A DNA stretch of 54,985 nucleotides from Granulicella sp. (GTDB lineage Bacteria > Acidobacteriota > Terriglobia > Terriglobales > Acidobacteriaceae): positions 1 to 54,985 of the forward strand of contig PKWU01000074.1 in the NCBI GenBank assembly GCA_003132145.1, in the 5' to 3' direction. The notes under the pieces were generated by a model, which saw only the letters and a list, made by a program, of their open reading frames with translations, did not search any database and was not told the DNA's origin. The position numbers and the translations under genes were made by a program. This document shows, one piece after another, positions 6,996-15,532 of the stretch (positions within the stretch are counted from its first letter, which is position 1; every line of letters begins with the position of its first letter).

Positions 6996-8606
6996 TTACC
7001 GCTTCAGCAAATCCACCGGCGCATTCACATCCTCGATGCGAAAATAGCTTGCTAGCCCCGGATGCCGCTTGGCCACTGCGCGATACATCTCCCAAGCCAC
7101 GCGCCGATAGCTGAAGTGTCCCGCAACACCGCTCCGCAGCTCGGCGATGTAGAGCGCCTCGGCAAAGTCCATCTTGAACACCGCCCTCACGCGTGTCCCC
7201 AGCGGCAACAGATAAGCAGCAGCCTCCGGCCCAGCCGCATCGCGCAGCGCGCGGTAGGCGGAGTGCGCGGCGTCCATCGCGACGGCGTAGCCCTGGTCGA
7301 GTCCCGCCTCGGTGAGCGTGGGCTGGCCCGGACACACCGGCGTCTCGTAGCCGTGCGCGTCTGTATATGGCTGGATGAGCTGCACGCAGCGGCGATGGCG
7401 GTGCATGTCGCGGAAGCCGCCGATGTCCATCAGAATGTCGAACTGGAAGCTCTGCCCGGCGGAGAATGCGCGCGGCAACTCGTCGTGCGGGCCGCGATGC
7501 TTCACGCCCAGCGCGACAATCTCCGCGATCTTTCTTGAATCCAGCCCAGCAACCGAGCGCTGTAGCTGCCGCCAGGAGTAGTGGCACTCCGCGTAGAGCA
7601 GCGAGGTCGCAAGCTCGACCTCAAGTGACCCCGAATCTTCCACCAGATCGACAACCGGCGCACCCTCGATCGCCTGCCCAGCCATCAGCTCAGCGGCGGC
7701 CTGACGCATCTCGGCGCGCGTGGCGATGGCGTACTCATTTGGCGTTGCGTACTTCACCAGCGTGGGCGACGTCTTCACCGGGCGCAGCAGCACGTCGCAG
7801 AGCCTGCTTCCGCAAGTTTTATCGACCGAGCCAACCTCCTCGCACAGAACGCGCGCCTCGTCGTGAGTGACGTTCCAGGCGGGCGAGGCGGCGGCAGCTT
7901 TGAGCCTCTCGCCCAGGCCGCGCACCTCGGCGAACTCGCTGGCCAGCAGCCGTGAGATCTGGTTCTCCAGCGTGCGCGCGCTCACAATCTGCCCCAGCGA
8001 CGTATTGGTCGCCAGCGGCAGCAGGTAGCGCGCCACATCGAAGGCGCGCGCCTTCAGCGTGCGCACATAGGCCTCGTCCTTCATCTCCGCGGGCTGTGCA
8101 ATCGCGCCCTTCAGCGCCTCCAGCATTCCCGCGCCGACACGGTCATAAGCCGCAAACAGCGCCTCGATCGAGGCCGTGTAGCCAGCCGTCCGCTCGCCGG
8201 ACTGGCCGCTGAATTGGGGCGTGAACCAGCCCGATTTGCGAAAGTTCTGGTAGCGCGTGCTGCGCTCCTGTCCGTCCCAGCGCTGCTCGTCCAGCAGCGC
8301 GATAGCCGCGAGCAGCGACAGCCGTTCGATGGCAAACGGAATGTGCGCCAGGTCGGCGATGGAGCGGTGCCCGTACTGGAAGTAAAACGTGTTCAAAAAC
8401 TCTTCAGCGCGCTGCGAGCTGATCTCGGAGAGCGACTCCTTCATGCTCAGCGACGAGCGAGAGTACTTCGCCATCGCGTACGCCAGGACTTCGGGGTCCG
8501 CGCCCTGAATGGCGTAGACGTCAGTCTGCTTCGCGTCGGCAGTGGTTGAGGCGGTGGTTTCAGCGGAGTGCTTCGGGTCTGTAGCGGCTTGCAGTTTGTC
8601 AGGCAT
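6996..8606 (-). CDS. Double-domain ThyX-like protein
   Basis: The product is 536 residues, about twice the usual ThyX length, and appears to contain two ThyX-fold halves. In the first, GHRS (79-82) is followed by FAIERLSLLAAIALLDEQRW and QERSTRY (113-119), which lines up with the ThyX pattern GHxSxxEH - FxIexxSR - QlxRHRxxSxxexSxRY but lacks the RHR. In the second, SAGQSFQFDILMDIGGFRDM is followed by HRHRRCVQLIQPY (about 402), which has the Arg-His-Arg but not the S-N-E-S part. ThyX makes dTMP from dUMP with FAD and methylene-tetrahydrofolate. Long proteins of this type are annotated as ThyX in Acidobacteria; activity here is an inference. ATG at 8606 follows AGGGAG. Confidence 0.72.
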   Translation of the reverse strand: MPDKLQAATDPKHSAETTASTTADAKQTDVYAIQGADPEVLAYAMAKYSRSSLSMKESLSEISSQRAEEFLNTFYFQYGHRSIADLAHIPFAIERLSLLAAIALLDEQRWDGQERSTRYQNFRKSGWFTPQFSGQSGERTAGYTASIEALFAAYDRVGAGMLEALKGAIAQPAEMKDEAYVRTLKARAFDVARYLLPLATNTSLGQIVSARTLENQISRLLASEFAEVRGLGERLKAAAASPAWNVTHDEARVLCEEVGSVDKTCGSRLCDVLLRPVKTSPTLVKYATPNEYAIATRAEMRQAAAELMAGQAIEGAPVVDLVEDSGSLEVELATSLLYAECHYSWRQLQRSVAGLDSRKIAEIVALGVKHRGPHDELPRAFSAGQSFQFDILMDIGGFRDMHRHRRCVQLIQPYTDAHGYETPVCPGQPTLTEAGLDQGYAVAMDAAHSAYRALRDAAGPEAAAYLLPLGTRVRAVFKMDFAEALYIAELRSGVAGHFSYRRVAWEMYRAVAKRHPGLASYFRIEDVNAPVDLLKR

Positions 8607-8708
8607 CTCCCTGCAAGGATATGTCATTCTGCAACTGATGTGCCTCGATCTCTGTGGATGAATCGCTGTTGGTTCGTATAATGGTGAATTCTGAGGCAAT
8701 GGAGACAA
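8607..8708. promoter_or_regulatory. Divergent promoter region between the thyX-like gene and fabG
   Basis: The 102-bp gap between two divergent starts must hold both promoters. On the plus strand TATAAT at 8677-8682 is a perfect -10 box, 26 bases before the fabG start; no good -35 box lies at the right spacing. GGAG precedes the fabG ATG. Confidence 0.4.
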
Positions 8709-9545
8709 ATGAGTACACTGGCAGGTCGGGTTGCGTTGGTAACGGGAGCGTCGCAGGGCATCGGGCGCGCGTGTGCGTTGGCTTTGGCGGAGGCGGGCGC
8801 AACCGTCGCGCTTTGCGCGCGCAACGAGGCAAAGCTGGCCGAGGTCGCAGCCGAGATCAATGGCGCCGCTGGGCGGGCTGCCGAGGCCGCGGGCGAGATG
8901 GACGATGCAGCAGCACTGTGCGGCGGGGCTGCCAGCGCCGGTGTGACGGAGCCGGTTGCCGGGTCGGCGTATGTGTTTGCGCTCGACCTCAGCAGCGAGG
9001 AGTCCATTCAGGCCTGCGCCAAGGCCGTCATCGCCCAGCTCGGCAAGGTAGAAATCCTGGTCAATAACGCAGGCATCACGCGCGACACCCTCACCCTGCG
9101 CATGAAGCGCAAGGACTGGGACGACGTGCTCGCCACCAACCTCACCGGCGCCTTCCTGATGACCCAGGCCGTCATGGGCTCCATGCTGAAGGCGCGCTGG
9201 GGACGCATCATCAACATCACCTCGGTGGTGGGCGAGACGGGCCTGGCCGGGCAGGCCAACTACGCCGCCTCGAAGGCCGGCCTCATCGGCCTCACCCGGT
9301 CGCTGGCGCGCGAGCTGGCCAGCCGCACCATCACCGTGAACGCCGTCGCGCCGGGCTTTATCGAGACCGCAATGACCGCCGTGCTCACCGACGAACAGCG
9401 CACTGCAATGACCTCGCAGATCCCGCTGGCGCGCGCCGGAACGGACCGCGACATCGCCGCGGCCGTCGCCTTTCTCGCGTCGGAAGACGCCAGCTACATC
9501 ACCGGCCATACGCTGGACGTAAACGGCGGAATGTACATGGGATAG
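8709..9545 (+). CDS. fabG: 3-oxoacyl-[ACP] reductase (SDR family)
   Basis: The product is 278 residues. It has the classical short-chain dehydrogenase features: NADP loop TGASQGIG (12-19), ARN near 39, NNAG (119-122), and catalytic Ser172, Tyr185 and Lys189 (YAASK). The closing sequence ITGHTLDVNGGMYMG is typical of FabG. FabG reduces 3-oxoacyl-ACP in fatty acid elongation in the cytoplasm. Residues about 52-88 (AAGRAAEAAGEMDDAAALCG and onwards) are an Ala- and Gly-rich insertion not found in ordinary FabG of about 245 residues; it falls in a surface position between beta-strands 2 and 4. No other fatty acid gene adjoins it, so a related SDR function is possible. Confidence 0.85.
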   Translation: MSTLAGRVALVTGASQGIGRACALALAEAGATVALCARNEAKLAEVAAEINGAAGRAAEAAGEMDDAAALCGGAASAGVTEPVAGSAYVFALDLSSEESIQACAKAVIAQLGKVEILVNNAGITRDTLTLRMKRKDWDDVLATNLTGAFLMTQAVMGSMLKARWGRIINITSVVGETGLAGQANYAASKAGLIGLTRSLARELASRTITVNAVAPGFIETAMTAVLTDEQRTAMTSQIPLARAGTDRDIAAAVAFLASEDASYITGHTLDVNGGMYMG

Positions 9546-9551
9546 TTGCAG

Positions 9552-9630
9552 GTTGTCAGTTGCAGGTTGCGAGTTGTCGGTGGGATCGTCTTTGTTTTCA
9601 ATTGAAAACATGCAACCTGCAACTGACAAC
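9552..9630. repeat. Nested palindrome after fabG
   Basis: The outer arms GTTGTCAGTTGCAGGTTGC (9552-9570) and its exact complement (9612-9630) enclose a second perfect 18-bp palindrome TGTTTTCAATTGAAAACA (9593-9610). It begins six bases after the fabG stop. It could end fabG transcription, but no T-run follows on the plus strand. Confidence 0.75.
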
Positions 9631-9814
9631 TTACTCCAGTGCTATTAACTTAACCGATAGTGTCTTCGCTGGTTCACAACCGGCCTGGGGTTCAAGTAGA
9701 GCTTCAAGAGAAGTGCTCTATCTGACTCCCGGTGAACCTTGGCGGGTACGCGAATCGCGGCATCGCACAAAATAGCCATTGACCAGACCGTGCCGAGTGT
9801 TTACTTTGTGGCTA

Positions 9815-10225
9815 ATGGCAGATATGCAAACACTTCCCACACCAATGAACAGCCTTCCTCCCGTAGCCACTATCGCGATGAGCATTGGGGCGACGATCCG
9901 CACCTATCGACTGCAAAAAGGGATGTCGCAGGGAGACATCGAGAAGCGCACCGGGCTCCTGCGTTGCTATCTGTCGCGGGTCGAGAACGGCCACACCGTT
10001 CCCTCGCTGGAGACGCTGCAGAAGATCGCCTTTGCGCTCGATCTGCAACTGGCGCAGTTCTTCTCCGATCAGACCGTTGGCCAGGACATGTCCGCGCTGC
10101 ACCTTGGCGAGGACGAGATCCGCTTCCTCACCCAGATCCAGCGCTACTCGGCGCGTCTCTCGGAGAACGACCGCAAGCTGCTGCTGGCCATGGTGCGCAA
10201 GTTCGCCCAGACCACGCTGGTATAG
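9815..10225 (+). CDS. XRE-family helix-turn-helix regulator
   Basis: The product is 136 residues from the ATG at 9815. The Cro/C1-type DNA-binding domain spans about residues 23-80: IGATIRTYRLQKGMSQGDIE, then LLRCYLSRVENGHTVPSLET and LQKIAFALDLQLAQFF. The C-terminal part (GEDEIRFLTQIQRYSARLSE onward) is a short helical tail, with no sugar- or metal-binding cupin. It should bind DNA as a dimer; the target is unknown. None of the possible starts (TTG 9779, ATG 9815, 9824, 9845, 9878) has a clear ribosome site, so the N-terminus is uncertain. Small XRE proteins ending in this way are common in Acidobacteria. Confidence 0.8.
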   Translation: MADMQTLPTPMNSLPPVATIAMSIGATIRTYRLQKGMSQGDIEKRTGLLRCYLSRVENGHTVPSLETLQKIAFALDLQLAQFFSDQTVGQDMSALHLGEDEIRFLTQIQRYSARLSENDRKLLLAMVRKFAQTTLV

Positions 10226-10241
10226 GGAATCGGACTAAGAA

Positions 10242-10784
10242 TTACTGCTTAAATTTTTCCCACCAAGTTAATGGCCGAACGAAGAGGATTACTTGTCCGG
10301 GCTTCGGCGAGGCCGTGCTCTTGCCACATGTGTTTGGCGAAACATAGCCATGTTCAAGTATTTGCTTAGTCGATAAGTGTTGCAACATCAGCCACGAGTA
10401 ATTTGATCCTCCTGATCCACACAATGCATAAGGAACATTAATTCGAAAAGATTCGTTGTACTCCACTACAGGATTGGCCACAACGATAGTCCCGCTATCT
10501 TTCGAGGGGTTTGGAATGTTTACTTTGCCGGGATCGAGTGTGAGTTGTAACCGAGCAACGCCATTCCCATCAGTAGGTATGCCGATTGCTTCTTTGCGTT
10601 CTGTCCCCACCCATACATTCACATAGGAGGCTGCCCCCGCCATAGGGCGTCCGTTCCGCCCATCTACCAACCTGATCGCGAGCTCTTGTGCGGAGAGAGG
10701 CACCACATACAAGATCAGGAAAAGCAGCACTAAAAATTTGCCAATGCCGAAAGAGAGAGACGATTGATTCTGATAGATTGCCAT
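10242..10784 (-). CDS. Secreted hypothetical protein with a beta-sandwich-like domain
   Basis: The product is 180 residues. A signal sequence or N-terminal anchor (FLVLLFLILYVVPLSAQE) ends near residue 33. What follows, LAIRLVDGRNGRPMAGAASY then GIPTDGNGVARLQLTLDPG, resembles the carboxypeptidase-regulatory-like or transthyretin-like folds of surface proteins. Two Cys (in ALCGSGG and NTCGK) could form a disulfide. Base composition is clearly less GC-rich than in the neighbours (about half AT by eye), which suggests a different origin. It is convergent with the XRE gene, 16 bases apart. Function unknown. Confidence 0.7.
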   Translation of the reverse strand: MAIYQNQSSLSFGIGKFLVLLFLILYVVPLSAQELAIRLVDGRNGRPMAGAASYVNVWVGTERKEAIGIPTDGNGVARLQLTLDPGKVNIPNPSKDSGTIVVANPVVEYNESFRINVPYALCGSGGSNYSWLMLQHLSTKQILEHGYVSPNTCGKSTASPKPGQVILFVRPLTWWEKFKQ

Positions 10785-10818
10785 TTTTGTCTCGCCGTAC
10801 TTAATTAGCGTAGAGGTA

Positions 10819-10877
10819 AGGGATAAGGGAGTTGGGACAAGATGGATCGTCGTTGTTCCAGCTTACCCCTTATCCCT
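10819..10877. repeat. 11-bp perfect inverted repeat between genes
   Basis: AGGGATAAGGG at 10819-10829 is matched by CCCTTATCCCT at 10867-10877. It lies in the gap between the rhomboid gene and the next minus-strand gene. No T-run follows, so I do not call it a terminator. Confidence 0.55.
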
Positions 10878-10894
10878 GACCCGTTACCACTGCT

Positions 10895-11764
10895 TCACAG
10901 CAGGTTGGCGATCCAGTAGCCGACCAGTGCGAGGACAAAGCACGCAACGGCGAACGTGACCTTCTGCCGGCCCAGATAGCGTTCGCGGCCGGCGGTCATG
11001 CGCGGTACCAGCGGGACGCCCAGCGCCAAGCCGCTCAGGAAGCCCCCAATATGCGCCGAGTTGTCGATGCGGATGCCGACGTTGACGACGATCGTGCTGA
11101 GCCCAATGACCAGATTGATGAGCGCGAACTTGACCACCATGCTGCGCAGTCTTCGCAGCTCCTCCCACGGGAACGGCAGGCGGCGGTTGCTCAGCAGCAC
11201 AATCAGGATGCCCGCGATGCCGAAGACCGCGCCAGACGCCCCCGCGCCCACCTGCATCAGATAGCCCGCATCGTGCGTCCTCAGGGTGAAGACGACGTTC
11301 CAGGCCATGCTCAGCAGGTTTCCCGCGATCCCCGTAATCATGTACACGGCGACCATTCCGTAGGGGCCGATCAGCGGCTCGCCCAGGATGCCCAGGTTCC
11401 ACAGGCACCACATGTTGGTGAGCAGATGAATCAGCCCGACATGCACAAAGGTCGCGGTCAGCAGGCGGTACCACTGGCCGTGCAGCACCAGCCATGTGAC
11501 GTTTGCGCCGTAGTGAAGCAGGTCGCCCTCGGTGGGGTCTTTCGGGCTTACGCCGTGGAGGCACATCCACAGGTAGACCGCAATATTGATGGCCAGCAGA
11601 AGGTAGGTTCCGGGCGCGGAGCGTGGGTCCCAGACGCCGTACTCGCGCCGCCGCCGCGCCTGCTCGGGCGAGTACGCCTCGGCGGGGGTGGGCTCCTCAA
11701 CCGGCACGGTGGAGTCGGCGGGAGGTACGATCTCGCCTTCGAAATGCGATTGCGTGGAAGACAT
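10895..11764 (-). CDS. Rhomboid-family intramembrane serine protease
   Basis: The product is 289 residues with a 50-residue polar N-terminus and about six or seven membrane segments. The active site is visible: HLLTNMWCL (His113, Asn117), catalytic Ser177 in GAGASGAVFG, and His238 in NSAHIGGFLSG. These form the Ser-His dyad and oxyanion site of rhomboids. It should cleave single-pass membrane proteins inside the bilayer; the substrate is unknown. The N-terminal region before the first membrane segment contains an acidic and Pro-rich stretch and a short Arg run (ARRRREYG). It lies downstream of, and in the same direction as, a membrane anti-sigma-like gene. Confidence 0.9.
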   Translation of the reverse strand: MSSTQSHFEGEIVPPADSTVPVEEPTPAEAYSPEQARRRREYGVWDPRSAPGTYLLLAINIAVYLWMCLHGVSPKDPTEGDLLHYGANVTWLVLHGQWYRLLTATFVHVGLIHLLTNMWCLWNLGILGEPLIGPYGMVAVYMITGIAGNLLSMAWNVVFTLRTHDAGYLMQVGAGASGAVFGIAGILIVLLSNRRLPFPWEELRRLRSMVVKFALINLVIGLSTIVVNVGIRIDNSAHIGGFLSGLALGVPLVPRMTAGRERYLGRQKVTFAVACFVLALVGYWIANLL

Positions 11765-11891
11765 GGCGTTCCTTCTACGCTAACGCATTTCCGCCGTCCG
11801 CGTGATGAAACGAACACAAGATCGGCCACCGATCTGCACGGATCGTCTCAAATTGAAGCGGATTGGCGCAGATCGGAAAGACGATCGCAGC

Positions 11892-12341
11892 TCAGGCGGC
11901 GTTCTTCATGATGCGTTCGCGGATCTGTGGCGGAATGCGCTGGATTGCGTCCGCCACCAGCCCTGGAATCGGCGTAGCAATAGCGACCAGAACCCACAGC
12001 GTCAGCGAGATAACCAGCCCGGCTATGGCGGTTGCCTCCAGCGAGATGGTGATCGGCGTGTGGTACAGGTGGCCGTGCAGGCTGCTGCCCAGGTGGGCGA
12101 TGGCCTCGATGCGGTGCAGCACAGCCGCGGCCAGCAGGAAGGCCAGGATGGAAAGCGAGCTGACCGAGATCAGCAGCACATCGATAGTGCGCGCCAGGTG
12201 TTGGCGGCGGCGGCATTGGGCGCACTCCGACAGGTGATGATCGTAGTCCGTGCGCATCGCGGGCGAGAGGCCGGAGATGTCGTATCGCCAGCCGGCCAGA
12301 ATGTCCCCGATGACCGGGTCTGTGCAGCGCGGTTCGGTCAT
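11892..12341 (-). CDS. Membrane protein with zinc-finger anti-sigma-like N-terminus
   Basis: The product is 149 residues from the ATG at 12341 (an in-frame start at 12380 is also open). Residues 34-45 read DHHLSECAQCRR, an Hx3Cx2C motif as in zinc-binding anti-sigma factors (zf-HC2). Two long hydrophobic segments follow (around 54-77 and 100-125), so the domain would face the cytoplasm. No sigma factor gene adjoins it, which is unusual for anti-sigma factors, and the protein could instead be an independent membrane protein with this zinc motif. The stretch MTEPRCTDPVIGDILAGWRY before the motif is conserved in relatives as far as I can recall. Confidence 0.65.
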   Translation of the reverse strand: MTEPRCTDPVIGDILAGWRYDISGLSPAMRTDYDHHLSECAQCRRRQHLARTIDVLLISVSSLSILAFLLAAAVLHRIEAIAHLGSSLHGHLYHTPITISLEATAIAGLVISLTLWVLVAIATPIPGLVADAIQRIPPQIRERIMKNAA

Positions 12342-12527
12342 GCGGCGCGATCGAAAAGTTCGAGAGGAAAAAGTTACCATAGTGGTATAGACACCATTTT
12401 ACTTGATCTGATAGCGCAAAGCAGGAAAAAGATCAGATTGGGCCGGTTTCTGTTGCCAATGCTCAATCGTGCGCGGTGGCCTCCCGGCTGTTCTCTTCCG
12501 GCGGTCAAAATATTGAATCAAAATAGG

Positions 12528-13523
12528 TTATAAACAGATTGGAGCGATCGGCGCGGCTTGCTGGGCCAGCAGAACGCGGTTGCCCAGCAGCCTCCCCCGC
12601 TCCCGGATCGCCTCTTCGGCAGAGAGCAGGGCAAGCTCGGGAGCGTTGTTGGTCTCCGACAGGTGGCCGAGGACGATGTATGTAGCATTTCCGTCGTAAT
12701 CGCGGCTGAGGAACTCGGCCGTGGCGTGGTTCGAAAGATGCCCAACGCGCGAGAGCACGCGCTGCTTCACCGCCCACGGGTAGGGGCCGTCCTTCAGCAT
12801 CTCCAGGTCGTGGTTGGATTCCAGCAGCAGCACGTCGATCCGCTCCAGCGCCCGCTTGACGTTGGGCGGCACATAGCCCAGGTCGGTGGCAATGGCCATG
12901 CGGATAGACTCCGAGGCCGACTCGAAGACGAACCCGCACGGGTCGGCTGCGTCGTGCGGAGTGGTGAACGGCATAATCGTCAGGTCCCCGATGGAGAAGT
13001 TCGTCCCCGGCTGGAAGTACTCCACCGCGGGCAGAAAGGTTGGGTCGCGCCGGATTGAGGCTCCCGGCGCGTCTTCTTCTTCAGCCTCCGCGGATGCGGC
13101 TGCAATCTGGATCGTACCGCTCTCCTCGCAGAGTTCAGGATCGGCAGACTCTATACTCTCCACCGCATCTTGCGCGGCGCGCGCTTCCTTCTCCTTCTGC
13201 ACGTGTTCCAGCCACTTGGCGTAGGTCATGGTGGTTCGCGGGGTCATCTGCCGCACCCAGGCGCGGTGGGTCGGCTCGGTGAAGTAGACCGGAATGCGCA
13301 ACCTGCGCGCCAGCACTGAGAGGCCCGCAACGTGGTCCGTATGCTCATGCGTGATCAGTATGGCGTCCAGCGCGGAGGCGTCTTCGTCGACCAGCGCCAT
13401 GCGCTTCAGCAGCTCGCGGCAACTGAGCCCCGCGTCCACCAGCACGCGTGTCTCGGCGCTGGCGATCACCGTCGCGTTGCCCTTCGATCCCGATGCGAGA
13501 ACCGTCATGCGCATACGTCTCAA
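12528..13523 (-). CDS. Metallo-beta-lactamase-fold hydrolase, WalJ/YycJ-like
   Basis: The product is 331 residues. It opens with MTVLASGSKGNATVI after two alternative Met codons, the signature of the WalJ/YycJ family. Metal ligands are in HEHTDH (59-64), TTPHDAADPCGF supplies a second His, DLGYVP an Asp, and a later LGHLSETNN a third His. Such enzymes are thought to act on nucleic acid ends or in cell-wall-linked repair. The family is usually about 260 residues; residues about 108-165 are extra, mostly acidic and Ala-rich (QKEKEARAAQDAVESIESAD onward), and look like a disordered insertion within the domain. The gene stands between unrelated genes. Confidence 0.8.
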   Translation of the reverse strand: MRRMRMTVLASGSKGNATVIASAETRVLVDAGLSCRELLKRMALVDEDASALDAILITHEHTDHVAGLSVLARRLRIPVYFTEPTHRAWVRQMTPRTTMTYAKWLEHVQKEKEARAAQDAVESIESADPELCEESGTIQIAAASAEAEEEDAPGASIRRDPTFLPAVEYFQPGTNFSIGDLTIMPFTTPHDAADPCGFVFESASESIRMAIATDLGYVPPNVKRALERIDVLLLESNHDLEMLKDGPYPWAVKQRVLSRVGHLSNHATAEFLSRDYDGNATYIVLGHLSETNNAPELALLSAEEAIRERGRLLGNRVLLAQQAAPIAPICL

Positions 13524-13607
13524 GATACGCCGCTCCGGTGTGGATTAGCGGCCCGCGCTGGTATGAGATGTGACTTTATGGATGCGGGTCGCTGCATTCA
13601 GATTCAC

Positions 13608-13660
13608 CGTCATCCTGACCCTGAGTGAAACGAAGGGGAAGGATCCCTGTAGTTGTTTTG
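13608..13660. repeat. Dispersed repeat family B, diverged copy
   Basis: It reads CGTCATCCTGACCCTGAG, then GAAACGAAGGGGAAGGATCC. Compare GTCATTCCG..ACCCTGAG..GAAGGGGGAGGAATC inside mnmG (23761-23808). It is in the intergenic space after the membrane glycosyltransferase. Confidence 0.55.
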
Positions 13661-13717
13661 TCTCAGTCGTCGAGATGTTCTATCAGCCCTGAAATGCAAA
13701 ACGCGAATCTCCGGAGA

Positions 13718-15436
13718 TCAATGCCGTGGCCGCAGCACGTAGATGCGGTAGCCGGCGGGCGTCTCTTCGCGGCTCCACCAGCGCGTGGTTCGCGTTGGTC
13801 GCCACTCGGTCTCGAGCGTGTAGTCGTCGGCCAGAAAGCTCTCGAAGGCGGGCCAGCGGTCGAGCTTGCGGTAGTTCTCCGGTTCACCCAGGTGCAGGTG
13901 GCTGGTGACGACGATGACTTGCGGAGGGTTCGCCAGAATTGCGGCGGAAAAGTTCGCGCGCGTCTGGCGAATAATGGGCACGTCGTCCGGGCCGAAGAGC
14001 AGGAAGTCGGAGAAAACGCCGGTCGCCTGCGTCAACCGCATGCGGTAGAGGACGGTGCCGCAGCCGGAGATCGAGTCGATGCACTGGATGCGGCCGGAGA
14101 GCCGCTGCCCGCCCAGCGCGTCGAGGTTCTGCTCCAGCGAGCTGATGAAGTCGGTCTGCCACCAGCGATAGCGATGGATCAGCACGGCGGACTGTGGCGC
14201 AAGAAAGAACCCGCCAAAGCAGAGAGCGCAGACGGCAAGCCAGCGCGCGGCCCGTGTGCGCCAGAGGCCGGAGAGCTTCGGCCTGAGTTCTGTGGGCCTG
14301 GGTTCAGGCTCTACTGGCCCGGGCTCTGTCTCCAGAGACTGCGCGGCGCGGGTGAAGTCCACGGCCATCAGCGGCAACAGGAAGACCAGCAGCGGGTAAC
14401 GATAGTAAGGCAGAGCGCGCGCCTGCACCACGCAGTTGATGAGGCCGAAGAGAACACCCGCCAGCAGGGCGGTCCGTTCCCAGTTACGCGGCGATTCGCC
14501 TTCCGCGCTGAGCAGCGGGTGGAAAAACGATCCGGCCAGCGCCAAAAACGCGATCCAGATCAGAACCAGTGGAAGCAGAGGCGAGATGCTGTGCAGCAGA
14601 ATAAAGTGGAGCGGGCGATGTCCCAGGCTGGCGTAGTAGGGGATGATGCCGTGGAAGCCCGCGAGGAATGCGGCGAGCGCCCGCTCTCGCAGCAGAAAGA
14701 CGAGGCAGACCGCGGGTGCAACCAGACACGCGAGGCTTGCGGGAGCGAGCAGGCGAGCGAAGACTCTGCGGATCGGCCGCTGCGCGATGCGAGATCTTCG
14801 CAGCACCCATGCAGCAAGCAGTAACTGTGCAAGACTCAGGAGGATCGCGGTGGGCTTGATGGTCAACGCTACGCCGGAGAAGAGTCCGAATGCCGCCGCT
14901 GCCCACGGCCAGTCTCTGCGCATTGCGACAAAGAGGAAGGCCGTCGCGACAATCAGGCAGACGGCCATCGTCAGGTCGCGCTGCCCGCCCTCGGCCAGGC
15001 CGTCTCGCCCGTGAACCAGAATGAAGAGGCACGCGGCGAAGAGGCCGGCAAGCCAGCCCCCCTCCAATCCCGTTCCGTCCGGTCCCACCCATGACGAGGA
15101 GTCAGTTATGGATGGGTCACCCGCGCGGCGGGTAATCGCGAAGAAAGACGCGGTCGCCGCGCCCATCAGCGCGAAGTCGAAGAGCCGCCACGCCAGGTCG
15201 CCCATGCCGAACAGGTGCATCGCGGCCAGCTCGATCAGGTACGAGCCGGGCATGTTCATGTCACCGAGGTCGCGGTATGGGGCCCAGCCGCGCTCAATCA
15301 GCCACCCAATGTAGTGGATCAGCGATGCGTCGCCCACCAGTGGCCAGCGCCAGCTCCACGCAAAGTAGAGCAGCGCCGAGACGCTGAGGCTGGCGGCCAG
15401 CGCGACGCGAAAGAGGCGGGCAGTCCCGTTGCGCAA
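13718..15436 (-). CDS. Polytopic membrane glycosyltransferase, family 39-like
   Basis: The product is 572 residues with about ten or eleven membrane segments in the first 400 residues and a soluble periplasmic C-terminal domain. Near the N-terminus, GDASLIHYIGWLIERGWAPY and YRDLGDMNMPGSYL contain the acidic pair seen in the first loop of PMT/ArnT-type transferases, which use polyprenyl-phosphate sugars to glycosylate proteins or lipids outside the cell. The start is a TTG at 15436 with AAAGGAGAG five bases upstream, a better site than any ATG. Residues 105-119 (AGDPSITDSSSWVGP) are encoded by a palindromic repeat of family A that has been accepted in frame. Confidence 0.75.
   Translation of the reverse strand: MRNGTARLFRVALAASLSVSALLYFAWSWRWPLVGDASLIHYIGWLIERGWAPYRDLGDMNMPGSYLIELAAMHLFGMGDLAWRLFDFALMGAATASFFAITRRAGDPSITDSSSWVGPDGTGLEGGWLAGLFAACLFILVHGRDGLAEGGQRDLTMAVCLIVATAFLFVAMRRDWPWAAAAFGLFSGVALTIKPTAILLSLAQLLLAAWVLRRSRIAQRPIRRVFARLLAPASLACLVAPAVCLVFLLRERALAAFLAGFHGIIPYYASLGHRPLHFILLHSISPLLPLVLIWIAFLALAGSFFHPLLSAEGESPRNWERTALLAGVLFGLINCVVQARALPYYRYPLLVFLLPLMAVDFTRAAQSLETEPGPVEPEPRPTELRPKLSGLWRTRAARWLAVCALCFGGFFLAPQSAVLIHRYRWWQTDFISSLEQNLDALGGQRLSGRIQCIDSISGCGTVLYRMRLTQATGVFSDFLLFGPDDVPIIRQTRANFSAAILANPPQVIVVTSHLHLGEPENYRKLDRWPAFESFLADDYTLETEWRPTRTTRWWSREETPAGYRIYVLRPRH
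15083..15122 (-). repeat. Palindromic repeat family A, in-frame copy in a glycosyltransferase gene
   Basis: On the minus strand it reads CGGGTGACCCATCC, then a diverged stem, then GGGTGGGACC. It encodes AGDPSITDSSSWVGP in a loop between membrane segments. Its stem is weaker than in the other copies, so it looks older. Confidence 0.65.
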
Positions 15437-15532
15437 TGGTCTCTCCTTTCGTGTATGAGTCTAACGGACGCAGGTCCGTATCGATGTGGGACTGGAGTTC
15501 GCCATTGGAAGAGGCGAGTGTCACCGAGAGAG

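Noticed and set aside
8607-9629. Minus-strand open frame that extends the ThyX-like gene back across fabG
   Set aside because: It is the antisense of fabG; high GC keeps such frames open. The ATG at 8606 starts the real protein.
10819-10877. Rho-independent terminator after the rhomboid gene
   Set aside because: The stem is separated by a 37-base loop and no T-run follows it on the minus strand.
11892-12341. Sigma/anti-sigma pair
   Set aside because: The zinc motif is present, but no sigma factor gene lies on either side.
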